Assembly (NCBI RefSeq): GCF_009650605.1
Contig: NZ_WAJT01000001.1
Location: forward strand, 1,674,001 to 1,738,000
Source: Labrenzia sp. CE80
GTDB taxonomy: Bacteria > Pseudomonadota > Alphaproteobacteria > Rhizobiales > Stappiaceae
Reading direction: 5' to 3'
DNA length: 64,000 nt
This document shows, piece after piece, positions 53,544 to 62,590 of this stretch (position 1 is its first letter; each line of letters begins with the position of its first letter). The position numbers and the translations under genes were made by a program. The notes beneath the pieces are model-generated. The model did not search any database. It saw only the letters and a program-made list of their open reading frames with translations, and was not told where the DNA came from.

Positions 53544-54992
53544 CTATTGAATCTTGCGCTTTTTCTTCACCGCGTAAGGATTCTCGCCCTTTCGATAGGA
53601 AAAGCGAATCGGCGTTCCGTGAATATTGAACGTCTCACGAAGCTTGTTCACAAGATATCGCGTGTAGCTCTCGGGCAACTGCTCGGGACGTGAGGCGAAA
53701 GCAATGAAGTGCGGCGGCCGCGTCTTCGCCTGTGTCATGTAGCGAAGACGGACGCGGCGGCCGGCAACTGCGGGCGGCGGATGGTTGATTGTGACCTTGT
53801 CCAGCCAGCGATTGAGCTTCGACGTGGAGACACGGGAGTTCCAAGCCTCATACGCCTTGAAGACGCTTTCAAACAGCTTGTCGATGCCCTGCCCCTGAAT
53901 CCCGGACATTGTGACGATCTGGACACCACGAATCTGATTGAAATAGCGTTCATTCGCATCCTTGATGCGTTTCCAAGCCTCTTCCCGATTCTCGATCAGG
54001 TCCCACTTGTTCACTGCAACGACCAGCGCGCGGCCTTCGCGTGCGACCAGTTCGATAATCTGCAGGTCCTGCTTTTCAAAGGAATTGGTTGCGTCCAGCG
54101 TGATGACAACGACTTCAGCAAACTTGATCGCGCGAAGAGCATCTGCGACAGACAGCTTTTCCAGCTTCTCCTGAACGCGCGCCTTGCGGCGGATACCGGC
54201 CGTATCGAAGAGCTTGATATGGCGATCATGCCATTGCCATTCGACGGAAATGGAATCGCGGGTGATGCCGGCTTCCGGTCCCGTCAGCATGCGGTCTTCG
54301 CCGAGCATCGAGTTGATCAGCGTCGACTTTCCCGCATTAGGCCGGCCGACGATGGCAACCCGCAAGGGGCGCTCGGTGGTGCCAACCGGCTCGTCTTCCT
54401 CGAGCGGATCACCATCTTCATCCACTTCGATGTTGGTGCGCGCTTCCTCGACTTCGACACCCTCTGCCGCCAGGGCCTCTTCTTCATCAATCCGGTCGAC
54501 CAGCGGTTTCAGCGCATCATAGAGATCGGACAAGCCTTCCCCGTGCTCTGCGGAAATTCCGATTGGATCGCCCAGGCCAAGAGAGAAAGATTCATAGAGA
54601 CCGCTCTCGCCAGCCCTGCCTTCTGCCTTGTTGGCGAGAAGGATCACGGGCGTTGTGGTCTTGCGCGCGACTTCCGCGAAATGGGCGTCCAACGGTGTGA
54701 CACCCGCGCGGGCGTCAATGACGAAGAGAACCGCGTCGGCTTCGACGATGGCTTCTTCTGTCTGATGGCGCATGCGGCCTTCAAGGCTCGCGTTGTCCGC
54801 GTCTTCAAGACCGGCCGTGTCGACAATCGTAAAACGCAGATCACCAAGGCGCGCATCGCCCGGCCGGCGGTCGCGCGTGACGCCAGGCGTATCATCCACG
54901 AGGGCCAGCCGCTTGCCGACAAGACGATTGAACAACGTGGACTTGCCGACATTCGGCCGTCCGATGATGGCGACTTTTGCGCCCACGATCAT
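53544..54992 (-). CDS. der: GTPase Der (EngA)
   Basis: Tandem GTPase of 482 residues acting in 50S ribosome assembly. The first G domain begins GRPNVGKST, the second GRPNAGKST (about residue 215). NKAEG and NKWDL are the G4 motifs, and a C-terminal KH-like domain ends the protein. An acidic linker (VDEDGDPLEEDEP) separates the domains. AGGAG is only 3 bases before the ATG at 54992; GTG at 54986 has better spacing, so the start may be 2 codons later. Upstream are bamB and a YfgM-like gene, as in E. coli. Confidence 0.96.
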   Translation of the reverse strand: MIVGAKVAIIGRPNVGKSTLFNRLVGKRLALVDDTPGVTRDRRPGDARLGDLRFTIVDTAGLEDADNASLEGRMRHQTEEAIVEADAVLFVIDARAGVTPLDAHFAEVARKTTTPVILLANKAEGRAGESGLYESFSLGLGDPIGISAEHGEGLSDLYDALKPLVDRIDEEEALAAEGVEVEEARTNIEVDEDGDPLEEDEPVGTTERPLRVAIVGRPNAGKSTLINSMLGEDRMLTGPEAGITRDSISVEWQWHDRHIKLFDTAGIRRKARVQEKLEKLSVADALRAIKFAEVVVITLDATNSFEKQDLQIIELVAREGRALVVAVNKWDLIENREEAWKRIKDANERYFNQIRGVQIVTMSGIQGQGIDKLFESVFKAYEAWNSRVSTSKLNRWLDKVTINHPPPAVAGRRVRLRYMTQAKTRPPHFIAFASRPEQLPESYTRYLVNKLRETFNIHGTPIRFSYRKGENPYAVKKKRKIQ

Positions 54993-55027
54993 TACTCCTG
55001 ATAAGCCGCGCTGACCCAGCGTCCGGG

Positions 55028-56380
55028 TCAGTTAAATGCGGCGACGGCGTCATCGCCGTCCAAAACGATCATTCGCCCACCGGCGACGATCGGGGTCACA
55101 TAGACCTTGGTCTTTACGTCATTCGTGGCCATGATGTTGCCGGAAGTGGCATCAACCATCGCCATCCGTCCGTCGCTGGATATAGCGACAAGAGCGCCAC
55201 TCGCAAGCACCGGACCCGCCCAATTGCGACGTTTCTTCTTTTTCTCGGGCCGCGGCAAGGTCGTTGCCCAAAGCGTTTCACCAGACTTGCGATCCAGTGC
55301 AACCATACGGTCATCCAGATCGATCATGAACAGCGCATTGCCCGAAACGACCGGCGTGTGCACGCTGCCCAGGTCCTGTTCCCAGAGCCTTTCGCCCGAC
55401 TTCAGGTTCGACGCGATCGTGCGCCCTGCGACACCGGTCGCATAAACCGTGTTGCCGGAGACGATCGGGCTTGCCGAAACATCTGCAAGACCTGAAACAG
55501 CAAGCGTGCGGAAACCGCGCGCAACACCATCGATCCAGGCCGGTTCACCTGTCTTGATGTCGAGCGCCATGATCTCGCCAGAAGAGAACGGAACGACGAC
55601 GCGATTGCCCGAAATCGCCGGGTTTGCGGACGACAGAACGCCGGCGGTTTCCTCGATGCCGACATAGTTCCAAGCCTCGGTGCCATCTTCTTGGTTCAAG
55701 GCATAGACTTCGTTGGACTGGGTCACGACGATGACGAGGCCATTGCCGGCAACCGGCGCGCCACGTGCCGGCGTGCCCAGATCGCCCGTCCACAGAACCT
55801 GACCTGATGCGGCATCAAGTGCTGCAACCTGCTGATAGCCGGTCGCCGCATAAACGATGTTCCCGGAAACAACAACACCACCGCCCGGTGCAACATCCTT
55901 CTCGCCTTCCGGACGCAGGGCGCGTGTCCAGAGACGCGCACCGCCAGTGCTGAACGCAATAACATCGCCATTGGGCTTGTAGACAAAAATACGTCCAGCC
56001 GCGCTAACGGGACGCGCAGAGCCACGCAGCGCATCCGAGGTGAAGCTACCACCTGAAGCGCCAATCGATGCGCGCCAGACCCGCGAGCCCGAGATGCTGA
56101 CAGCAATATTGCCTGGATCGTTGGTCAGACCGCCACCAGCGGTGGTCCAGTCCTGGCCGCCCGAGGCTTTGCCGACCGACGCAGCACGGCCCTCGACAAC
56201 GGCAGCAGGATCGGCGCCGTCAAAGACGGGTTTGCGCTCTCCGGCAAGTGTCTTCTCCTTGGAGAAGGGATTCAGACTGTCAGAGAATTCAGAAACGCTG
56301 CCACAGCCGGACAGAAGCAAGGAGAACGCCACAGCCGCGCCGAACGCGCGCGCGGCGGCCAGACCAGAACGCTGTATCAC
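55028..56380 (-). CDS. bamB: BamB-like PQQ beta-propeller lipoprotein
   Basis: The 450-residue outer-membrane-assembly lipoprotein has a signal peptide ending in the lipobox LLSGC (Cys26), then repeated propeller blades (GARLWTRAL, SGQVLWTGDLGTP, GTEAWNYVG, SGERLWEQDLG, SGETLWATTLP). It belongs to the BAM complex. The start is GTG at 56380, overlapping the stop of the YfgM-like gene (GTGA). Synteny with der supports the call. Confidence 0.9.
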   Translation of the reverse strand: MIQRSGLAAARAFGAAVAFSLLLSGCGSVSEFSDSLNPFSKEKTLAGERKPVFDGADPAAVVEGRAASVGKASGGQDWTTAGGGLTNDPGNIAVSISGSRVWRASIGASGGSFTSDALRGSARPVSAAGRIFVYKPNGDVIAFSTGGARLWTRALRPEGEKDVAPGGGVVVSGNIVYAATGYQQVAALDAASGQVLWTGDLGTPARGAPVAGNGLVIVVTQSNEVYALNQEDGTEAWNYVGIEETAGVLSSANPAISGNRVVVPFSSGEIMALDIKTGEPAWIDGVARGFRTLAVSGLADVSASPIVSGNTVYATGVAGRTIASNLKSGERLWEQDLGSVHTPVVSGNALFMIDLDDRMVALDRKSGETLWATTLPRPEKKKKRRNWAGPVLASGALVAISSDGRMAMVDATSGNIMATNDVKTKVYVTPIVAGGRMIVLDGDDAVAAFN

Positions 56381-57057
56381 TGGGCAGCTCCGTCGTTATC
56401 GTCAGCCGCGCCGAAAGTGGCATCAATCACCTGGGATAGAATCCCGACGCGTCGCGCCACATCGGTCGGCGTTGCCGGATCATCGTTCAGAGCCGCGATC
56501 CATGACCGCGCCGTTGCAACATCGCCAGCTTTCCATGCGGCGACCGCGAGGATTTCACGCGCCGCGGCGCGGAAGGGGCCGTCTTCTCCGGTCAAGCCTT
56601 CCACTCGGTCGGCAACCGCAGCATAGTCTTCCGTGTCGACAGCCACATAGGCCGCACGCAGGCTCGCAATATCGCGCAGCGTACCATCGACGCTGCTGTC
56701 GCGAGAGAGTGCGTCAAATTCGGCCAGAGCCTCTGTTGTGCGCTCCTCCCGAACCATGTCGGTCGCGGCCCGCAATTTTGCGAGAGCCGGATAGCCACCA
56801 GTCGCGTCGGACAGTTCCGCAAACTTTTGCTCTGCTAGCGCAACATCTCCGCTTTCGGAAAGACGAACAGCTTCAAAAAAAGCATCACCTGCCTGCTGCG
56901 ACTGGCCTTCCTGCCAATAGAGCCAGCCTCGATACCCGCCGGTACCGACGACGATCAAGACAGCAGCTGCGATAACCCAGGGGCCGAGGCGATCCCAAAG
57001 CCGACGGTACTTCTCCTGGCGGATGTCTTCATCGACCTCACGAAAAATATCGGACAT
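56377..57057 (-). CDS. YfgM-like membrane-anchored tetratricopeptide protein
   Basis: Protein of 226 residues that begins SDIFREVDEDIRQEKYRRLWDR. One membrane helix follows (WVIAAAVLIVVGTGGYRGW, about 27-45), then a periplasmic helical repeat domain (SESGDVALAEQKFAELS, ALAEFDALSRDSSVDGTL). This matches the YfgM/DUF2133 group, which associates with the Sec machinery and periplasmic chaperones in E. coli. ATG at 57057 was chosen by the conserved start. Overlaps bamB by 4 bp. Confidence 0.85.
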   Translation of the reverse strand: MSDIFREVDEDIRQEKYRRLWDRLGPWVIAAAVLIVVGTGGYRGWLYWQEGQSQQAGDAFFEAVRLSESGDVALAEQKFAELSDATGGYPALAKLRAATDMVREERTTEALAEFDALSRDSSVDGTLRDIASLRAAYVAVDTEDYAAVADRVEGLTGEDGPFRAAAREILAVAAWKAGDVATARSWIAALNDDPATPTDVARRVGILSQVIDATFGAADDNDGAAQ

Positions 57058-57261
57058 GCGTGTCTTGTTCCTGCATTCAAGTTTGTTATGCCGACCGCCC
57101 ATCGCCTAAGTGCGACAAATCAGTTGGCAGGCGCGACACAATATCGACATGCCTCCCAGGAGGCAAACGCCAGTATTGGCTTCTTTTCAACGGTTTGATG
57201 GCGCAAGTTAGGCGAGGAGACAATTTATTTCCAAGCCCTTCTGCACCAAGGTTTCCCGTGC

Positions 57262-57843
57262 TTACGTCAAGGGGTAGCCAATGACAAGCTCGTGACCCTT
57301 CCAGACGAACAAACCATAGGCCACAAGCCCCGCCAGAATGACGAGAACTTCCAAATAGGGACGGCCTTGATCAAGGCTGAGCGAAACGGCCGCCCCCTCC
57401 TCGACACGCCGTTTAAGGGAGATACGATCGACCACTGCCCAGGCGAGAAAACTGCCGAACAAGAGCACCGATGCAAGGTCGCCGCGCACAAGCAGGTGCG
57501 AGAATGCCCAGATCTTAACCGCAATCAGCATCGGGTGGCGAAATGTTCTCTTGATACGCCCCTGAACGTAGGCCCCGATGAGCAAAATAAAGACCGGAAT
57601 CATGAACAGCATGACCACATGCCGCGTCCATTCCGGCGGATCATACAGCACCGGCAAATGCTCAACGCGCGCAGCACCATAGCCGGTGATAATCAGATAC
57701 AATCCGACAGCGGAAATCAGGGAAAAGGCGATCCGATATCCGGCCGCGCTGAGACGTCCGATCAATTTCTCTCGGGTTTGAACAAACATCGGCAGACAGT
57801 GAATGCCGAGAAAAACGGCAAGGCCGACAACAAGCGCGTACAT
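57262..57843 (-). CDS. NnrU family membrane protein
   Basis: The 193-residue protein has five or so hydrophobic segments: ALVVGLAVFLGIHCLPMFV, IAFSLISAVGLYLIITGYG, HVVMLFMIPVFILLIGAYVQG, ASVLLFGSFLAWAVVDRI, and LVILAGLVAYGLFVW. The conserved KIWAFSHLLVRGD segment points to NnrU, a family linked to nitric-oxide metabolism in some species. No denitrification genes are in the window. ATG at 57843 with GGGAG upstream is preferred to the longer frame to 57933. Confidence 0.85.
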   Translation of the reverse strand: MYALVVGLAVFLGIHCLPMFVQTREKLIGRLSAAGYRIAFSLISAVGLYLIITGYGAARVEHLPVLYDPPEWTRHVVMLFMIPVFILLIGAYVQGRIKRTFRHPMLIAVKIWAFSHLLVRGDLASVLLFGSFLAWAVVDRISLKRRVEEGAAVSLSLDQGRPYLEVLVILAGLVAYGLFVWKGHELVIGYPLT

Positions 57844-58077
57844 GAACCACTCTCCCAAGTTCGTCCTAGCGGAACAGTCGGCAAAGGCGATGGGAACGTC
57901 AAGCACGGTCTTGAAGTACTCACGCTTGATCAACGGCCCGAGGCGCGGCCCTGTGAGGAAAATGTACTAAATCACACCGATTTCAATCTAATGTGGCAAC
58001 GACTCTACAATTGAAACAAGCATTTGTTTAGATTCCAGCCCTACAATCTGACCTAGATCTATCTTGGGATAAAAGCC

Positions 58078-58377
58078 ATGCCTGACGGTCAGGACACAAT
58101 CGAAGAGCGGCGCAGCGACCCCCGCAAGCGCACCCTGAAATCAGGACGTATCGTTTTCGGTGGGCTTTCGCAGGTTTTCAATTGCACAATCCGCAACACG
58201 AATGAGGATGGTGCACTTTTGATGCTGCCGAACTCCCTTGGTGTACCTGGTGCATTCCTGCTTTATATCGACAATGAATGTACGCGGCGCCCCGTGGAAG
58301 TCGTGTGGCGCAAGGAAGATCGCATGGGCGTGCGTTACACCGGTCCAGCTGAAAGCACTTTGAACCGCGCATCCTAG
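58078..58377 (+). CDS. PilZ-domain protein
   Basis: Single-domain protein of 99 residues. The N-terminal RRSDPRKR provides the RxxxR part of the c-di-GMP motif, and TNEDGALLML stands where D/NxSxxG is expected. Here it is N-x-E-D-G, so the middle serine is changed and c-di-GMP binding is uncertain. It lies alone on the plus strand, with a terminator 28 bases after the stop. Confidence 0.82.
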   Translation: MPDGQDTIEERRSDPRKRTLKSGRIVFGGLSQVFNCTIRNTNEDGALLMLPNSLGVPGAFLLYIDNECTRRPVEVVWRKEDRMGVRYTGPAESTLNRAS

Positions 58378-58404
58378 AAATTCAGCTTGAATGAGTTCAA
58401 AAAC

Positions 58405-58433
58405 GGCAGCGCTTCATAGCGCTGCCTTTTTTT
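58405..58433 (+). terminator. Rho-independent terminator after the PilZ gene
   Basis: 9-bp stem (58405-58413 with 58418-58426), loop TCAT, then seven T. Confidence 0.85.
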
Positions 58434-58489
58434 CTCAGTTGGTGTTCGCGTGCCAAGGACAGCCAGCCCCTGAAGCGCGAGGGTAAGCG

Positions 58490-59623
58490 TCAGCGCAACA
58501 TCGCCAATGCTTGGTCCTTGCCAAGACTTGCAGGCCGCGAGCAAGGCGTCTCGATGTCCACAAAGCTTCCAGTTTCTCCGGACTTCAGGATAGAGGTCAT
58601 GACATCGACCGCATGAAGCGCTCTGTCCAGGGAACAGCGATAGTCGCGCCCTTCAACAAGGGCCTGTGCCATATCTGCTAGTCCGGCGGCCCGATAATTG
58701 GCCATCATGCCGTCCCCATGTTCCTCATTCGGGATACCGAAGGGATGACCGTCATCTGCCAGGGTCTCTGACTTGCCATCACTGCCCGTAAGAAGCACAT
58801 CCCCACCGAAGAAATTCGGATCGGGCACATAAAGCGACCCTTCCGTACCATATAGTTCCATGTTTTCATGGCGATGCGCCCAGACATCCCAACTCGCCGA
58901 CAGGGTGATGGTTGCCCCGTTTTCGAACTCAAGCAAAGCATGGATGTTGGTCGGAGTCTTGACCGGGATTTTCTCGCCCGCTCTTGGCTGGCTTGAAATC
59001 GTTCGCGTCTGCGTTGCCATGGACGTCAGGGCTGCGACCCGTTTCACCGGTCCCACAAGATTGACCAGATTGGCGATGTAGTAGGGCCCGAGATCCAGAA
59101 TAGGCCCGCCACCTGGCAGAAAGAAAAAGTCCGGGTTGGGATGCCATTGCTCCATGCCGTGGCTCATGACATGGCATGTGCCGGAAGTGATCTTGCCGAC
59201 GCGGCCTTCATCGATCGCCCTGCGCGCCCGCTGATGCGCACCGCCCATGAAGGTGTCTGGTGCTGATCCGACCTTCAGCCCCTTCTCCGACGCCAGTTTT
59301 TGCATGGCCCTGCCGTCTTCCAGGGTCAACACCAGGGGCTTTTCCGAATAAACGTGCTTTCCGGCGGAGAGGATCTCCTTCGAGACCGGCCAGTGGGCAT
59401 CCGGGATGGTCAGATTGACCACAATATCGATGTCATCGGCCTCCAGAAGGTCATGCACCGTGTCGGCACGCACACCGTATTCCTTGCCCCGCGTTTCGGC
59501 CGCACCGCGATTGAGATCCGCGCAGGCGCGCACTTCAACGCCCTTGAACAGTGGCAGAAACTTGAAATAGGTGGTGGAGATGTTTCCGCATCCGATGATG
59601 CCCACACCAAGAGTGTCGCTCAT
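58490..59623 (-). CDS. Gfo/Idh/MocA-family sugar dehydrogenase
   Basis: The 377-residue protein has an N-terminal Rossmann fold (GVGIIGCGNISTTY) and the conserved EKPL at the end of SAGKHVYSEKPLVL. The C-terminal alpha/beta domain contains GGGPILDLGPYYI. Such enzymes oxidise or reduce sugars and cyclitols with NAD(P). It is the last gene of the sugar-transport operon, 9 bases after the isomerase-like gene. The specific sugar is unknown. Confidence 0.88.
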   Translation of the reverse strand: MSDTLGVGIIGCGNISTTYFKFLPLFKGVEVRACADLNRGAAETRGKEYGVRADTVHDLLEADDIDIVVNLTIPDAHWPVSKEILSAGKHVYSEKPLVLTLEDGRAMQKLASEKGLKVGSAPDTFMGGAHQRARRAIDEGRVGKITSGTCHVMSHGMEQWHPNPDFFFLPGGGPILDLGPYYIANLVNLVGPVKRVAALTSMATQTRTISSQPRAGEKIPVKTPTNIHALLEFENGATITLSASWDVWAHRHENMELYGTEGSLYVPDPNFFGGDVLLTGSDGKSETLADDGHPFGIPNEEHGDGMMANYRAAGLADMAQALVEGRDYRCSLDRALHAVDVMTSILKSGETGSFVDIETPCSRPASLGKDQALAMLR

Positions 59624-59632
59624 ATTCTTGCC

Positions 59633-60379
59633 TTACCAGGTCTGAGAGGCTTCAAAGGAGCGCTGCGCGAAACGGGTCGCATCACTCGGCTTGTCGTGTT
59701 CCATGATGAACAATTGCGTCGGTGTCGCCTTCAAGGTGTCGATGAGCTTTTTCCAGTCCATCGTGCCCTGACCCACATCCGCCCAACCATCTTCGTCTTC
59801 GCACTCTCCGTTCGGAGCAATGTCTTTGACGTGAACAGCGCTAAGGCGCTCACCATAGGCCTTGATCCATTCAAGAGGATCTCCGCCGCCGCGTACAATC
59901 CACGCAATGTCAGCTTCCCAGCTGATGTTCGGCGCGTTGTCCAAAATGAGCTTCATCGGTATGGACCCATCAGCCAGCGGCACGAACTCGAAATCATGGT
60001 TGTGCCAGCCGAAGGTCATGCCACGGGCACCGTAGCGCTCGCCAAGAGCTTCTAGGCGCTTGGCAAAGGCAATCCAACCCGCAGCGTCTTGAGGCCGCTC
60101 GCTGGCATCCAGATAAGGGCAATAGATGTGGGTGATGCCGAGAGCTGACGCGATCTCGCAAACCCTTGTCTCGTCTTCTTCGAGCATATGGATCGAAAAA
60201 TGGCCCGAAGGCATGGTCAACCCCGTAGCGTCGAGAGCAGCGCGGGTCGCGCCAGTGTCTTCGTAAACACCGCCATACCCTTCCACCTGCGCATAGCCCG
60301 CATCGGCCAACATTTTCAAAGTATTGGTCAGCGGCGGAAAGTCACGCGCGCTGTAAAGTTGAAACGAATAATCGCTCAT
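59633..60379 (-). CDS. Sugar phosphate isomerase/epimerase (xylose isomerase-like TIM barrel)
   Basis: Protein of 248 residues. It starts SDYSFQLYSARDFPPL and has a TIM-barrel pattern with metal-site segments GWHNHDFEF, AVHVKDIAP and FIMEHD. ATG at 60379 follows AGGAGA by 6 bases; the open frame runs to 60721 but that part is not family-like and overlaps the ATPase gene. With the dehydrogenase next to it, it probably modifies the imported sugar or a 3-keto intermediate. Confidence 0.85.
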   Translation of the reverse strand: MSDYSFQLYSARDFPPLTNTLKMLADAGYAQVEGYGGVYEDTGATRAALDATGLTMPSGHFSIHMLEEDETRVCEIASALGITHIYCPYLDASERPQDAAGWIAFAKRLEALGERYGARGMTFGWHNHDFEFVPLADGSIPMKLILDNAPNISWEADIAWIVRGGGDPLEWIKAYGERLSAVHVKDIAPNGECEDEDGWADVGQGTMDWKKLIDTLKATPTQLFIMEHDKPSDATRFAQRSFEASQTW

Positions 60380-60425
60380 GATCGATCTCCTGTGTAGGCC
60401 GTGGGGCCCTGTCTCAATTTGATGA

Positions 60426-60524
60426 GCCTGCCGTTCGGGGCGCTGGAGGGTAGACACCCGACCGGCAGGCTTCAGGTCCGCGGATGAATGCGGACCGTTT
60501 GGGTCTGCCCGGTGGACAGGCAGA
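60426..60524 (-). other. Three hairpins in the ATPase-isomerase gap
   Basis: In the 166-base gap between the ABC ATPase and isomerase genes, perfect inverted repeats occur as 8 bp (60426-60433 with 60463-60470, with an inner GGGT/ACCC), 7 bp (60475-60481 with 60490-60496) and 6 bp (60504-60509 with 60519-60524). None has a T-run on the minus strand. Likely mRNA processing or partial attenuation separating transport from catabolic genes. Confidence 0.5.
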
Positions 60525-60545
60525 AACTCGTGGGCCCTTGGGGCT

Positions 60546-61634
60546 CTAGATCCGCTCTTCCGTGTTGGCATCGAAGACGGAGGCATGGTCGAGATCAAAG
60601 GTGACGACGACCTCTTCGCCGGGGCTAAAGCGGGAATTGCTGTCTGTCCGCACGGACATTGACTGATCGCCAAGGCGCAACCAGACGAGGCTGTCGGCGC
60701 CCATAGGCTCTTCGAGTTCAACTAAAGCGGTCAGGGATGGGCCGGAGGTCTGGTCTCTGGTCAGGGTGAGGTGTTCCGGGCGAACGCCAAAGATTACCTT
60801 CTGGCCGTCCGACATGGTTCCTTGCGCGTCATAACCGGCAAGTGGCACCATAAGGTTCTCACCAAGGCGCACTGTTGGCGAACCACCCTGGAGTTCGACC
60901 AGTCCCTTGAGGAAATTCATGGAAGGCGAACCGATGAAGCCGGCGACGAACAGATTGACCGGCTTGTTGTAGATGGTCAGCGGCGTATCGAGCTGCTGAA
61001 TGATCCCGCCCTTCATGACCGCGATCCGATCCGCCAGGGTCAAAGCCTCGATCTGATCATGGGTCACATAGATCATTGTGTTCGTCAGGTTCTGGTGGAG
61101 GCGCTTCAGCTCGACCCGCAGTTCCGCACGCAGCTTTGCGTCGAGGTTTGACAGCGGCTCGTCAAAGAGGAAGACATCCACGTCTCGCACGAGCGCGCGG
61201 CCGATGGCGACACGCTGACGCTGGCCACCCGACAATTGTGCCGGCTTGCGCTTCAGCAATGGCTCGATCTGCAGGATTTCGGCGGCCCGCTTGATGCGCG
61301 CGGCGATCTCGTCCTTCGGCAGTTTGGCGATCTGCAGGCCAAAGGCCAGATTTTTTTCGACTGTCATCTGCGGATAGAGCGCATAGGACTGAAACACCAT
61401 GCCGATGCCGCGGTCCTTGGGTTCCTCCCAGGTGACATTCTTGCCTGAAATAAAGACCTGTCCCTCGGAGATATCGAGAAGACCCGCAACGCAGTTCAGC
61501 AATGTGGATTTGCCACACCCAGAAGGGCCGAGAAGAACCAGAAACTCGCCTTCGTTGATGTCGAGGTTCAGCGAACTCAAAACCTCTAGAGATCCGAAGC
61601 GCAGTGTAAGATCGCGGACTGAGACACTTGTCAT
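60546..61634 (-). CDS. Sugar ABC transporter ATP-binding protein (UgpC/MsmK type)
   Basis: ATPase of 362 residues. Walker A is GPSGCGKST, signature LSGGQRQRV, Walker B FLFDEPLSNLDAKLR. A C-terminal MalK-like TOBE domain contains GVRPEHL. It energises the two permeases. ATG at 61634 is 6 bases after the permease frame. A longer open frame (to 62327) runs over the permease gene in a different frame and is not real. Confidence 0.94.
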   Translation of the reverse strand: MTSVSVRDLTLRFGSLEVLSSLNLDINEGEFLVLLGPSGCGKSTLLNCVAGLLDISEGQVFISGKNVTWEEPKDRGIGMVFQSYALYPQMTVEKNLAFGLQIAKLPKDEIAARIKRAAEILQIEPLLKRKPAQLSGGQRQRVAIGRALVRDVDVFLFDEPLSNLDAKLRAELRVELKRLHQNLTNTMIYVTHDQIEALTLADRIAVMKGGIIQQLDTPLTIYNKPVNLFVAGFIGSPSMNFLKGLVELQGGSPTVRLGENLMVPLAGYDAQGTMSDGQKVIFGVRPEHLTLTRDQTSGPSLTALVELEEPMGADSLVWLRLGDQSMSVRTDSNSRFSPGEEVVVTFDLDHASVFDANTEERI

Positions 61635-61639
61635 GACGG

Positions 61640-62590
61640 TTACCCTTTCACCGCGCCGGCCGCGATGCCGCGCACGAACAATTTTCCGGAAACGAAGTAG
61701 ACGCAAAGGGGAACGAGTCCGGTGAGGATCGTGGCCGCCATATTGACGTTGTATTCCTTCACCCCTTGGCTCGAATTGACGATGTTGTTCAGCTGCACGG
61801 TCATCGGATAGAGGTCCGGCTTGGTGTAGATCACACCGAACAGGAAGTCGTTCCAGATGCCGGTGACCTGCAGGATGATGGCCACAACGAAGATCGGCAG
61901 GCTCATCGGCAGCATGATGCGGAAATAGATTGCCCAAAAGCCCGCGCCGTCGACCCGCGCCGCCTTGAAGAGCTCTTCGGGCACAGAGGCAAAATAGTTC
62001 CGGAAGAGCAGCGTCAGGATCGGCATTCCGAAGACCGAATGCACGAGTACAAGACCGGTCAAGCTGCCATAGAGGCCGATTTCCCTGAGCATGATGACGA
62101 TCGGATAGATCATCACCTGGTAGGGAATGAAGGCCCCCACAATCAGGATGGTGAAGAAGAGCTCCGCCCCCTTGAAGCGCCAATTGGCCAGTGCGTAGCC
62201 ATTGACCGAGGCGATGGCGATGGAAAGCACCACCGAAGGCACAAGGATCCGAACGGAATTCCAGAACCCACGAGAAAGCCCTTCGCAATTCAGCCCGGTG
62301 CAGGCTTCGGACCAGGCTTTCACCCAAGGCGCGAAGGTAACCTCGACCGGCGGCGAAAAGATGTTGCCGAGCCGGATTTCCGGCATGCCTTTCAGCGACG
62401 TTACCACCATCACGTAGAGCGGCAGCAGATAATACAGCGCAACGACGATCAGCGTGCCGTAGAGGATGATATTGCGACGTGTCAGAACGCGCTTGGGCTT
62501 CTCGCCGCGCGGTCCATCCAAGACGGACCTATCCCCGGCATAGCCTTGAGCCGAAAGAGAATTGTTGTTGAGATCTGCGACTTTAGCCAC
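61640..62590 (-). CDS. Carbohydrate ABC transporter permease (MalG type)
   Basis: The 316-residue inner-membrane protein has about six helices and the permease EAA motif (LFKAARVDGAGFWAIYFRIMLPM). The N-terminus is polar. The start is GTG at 62590 with GGGGGA upstream, overlapping the stop of the previous permease by 8 bp; other in-frame starts upstream would run deeper into that gene. Pairs with the MalF-type permease encoded upstream. Confidence 0.9.
   Translation of the reverse strand: MAKVADLNNNSLSAQGYAGDRSVLDGPRGEKPKRVLTRRNIILYGTLIVVALYYLLPLYVMVVTSLKGMPEIRLGNIFSPPVEVTFAPWVKAWSEACTGLNCEGLSRGFWNSVRILVPSVVLSIAIASVNGYALANWRFKGAELFFTILIVGAFIPYQVMIYPIVIMLREIGLYGSLTGLVLVHSVFGMPILTLLFRNYFASVPEELFKAARVDGAGFWAIYFRIMLPMSLPIFVVAIILQVTGIWNDFLFGVIYTKPDLYPMTVQLNNIVNSSQGVKEYNVNMAATILTGLVPLCVYFVSGKLFVRGIAAGAVKG

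Noticed and set aside
53709..55001. A 430-codon plus-strand frame opposite der
   Set aside because: Shadow of the der GTPase gene, which carries all its motifs; no recognisable domain in the antisense product.
60380..60721. N-terminal extension of the sugar isomerase
   Set aside because: The added residues are low-complexity and overlap the ATPase gene. ATG at 60379 has AGGAGA at the right distance.
60546..62327. An apparent 593-residue permease-ATPase fusion
   Set aside because: The first 230 or so residues overlap the MalG-type permease gene in another frame and are not protein-like. The ATPase has a proper start at 61634.
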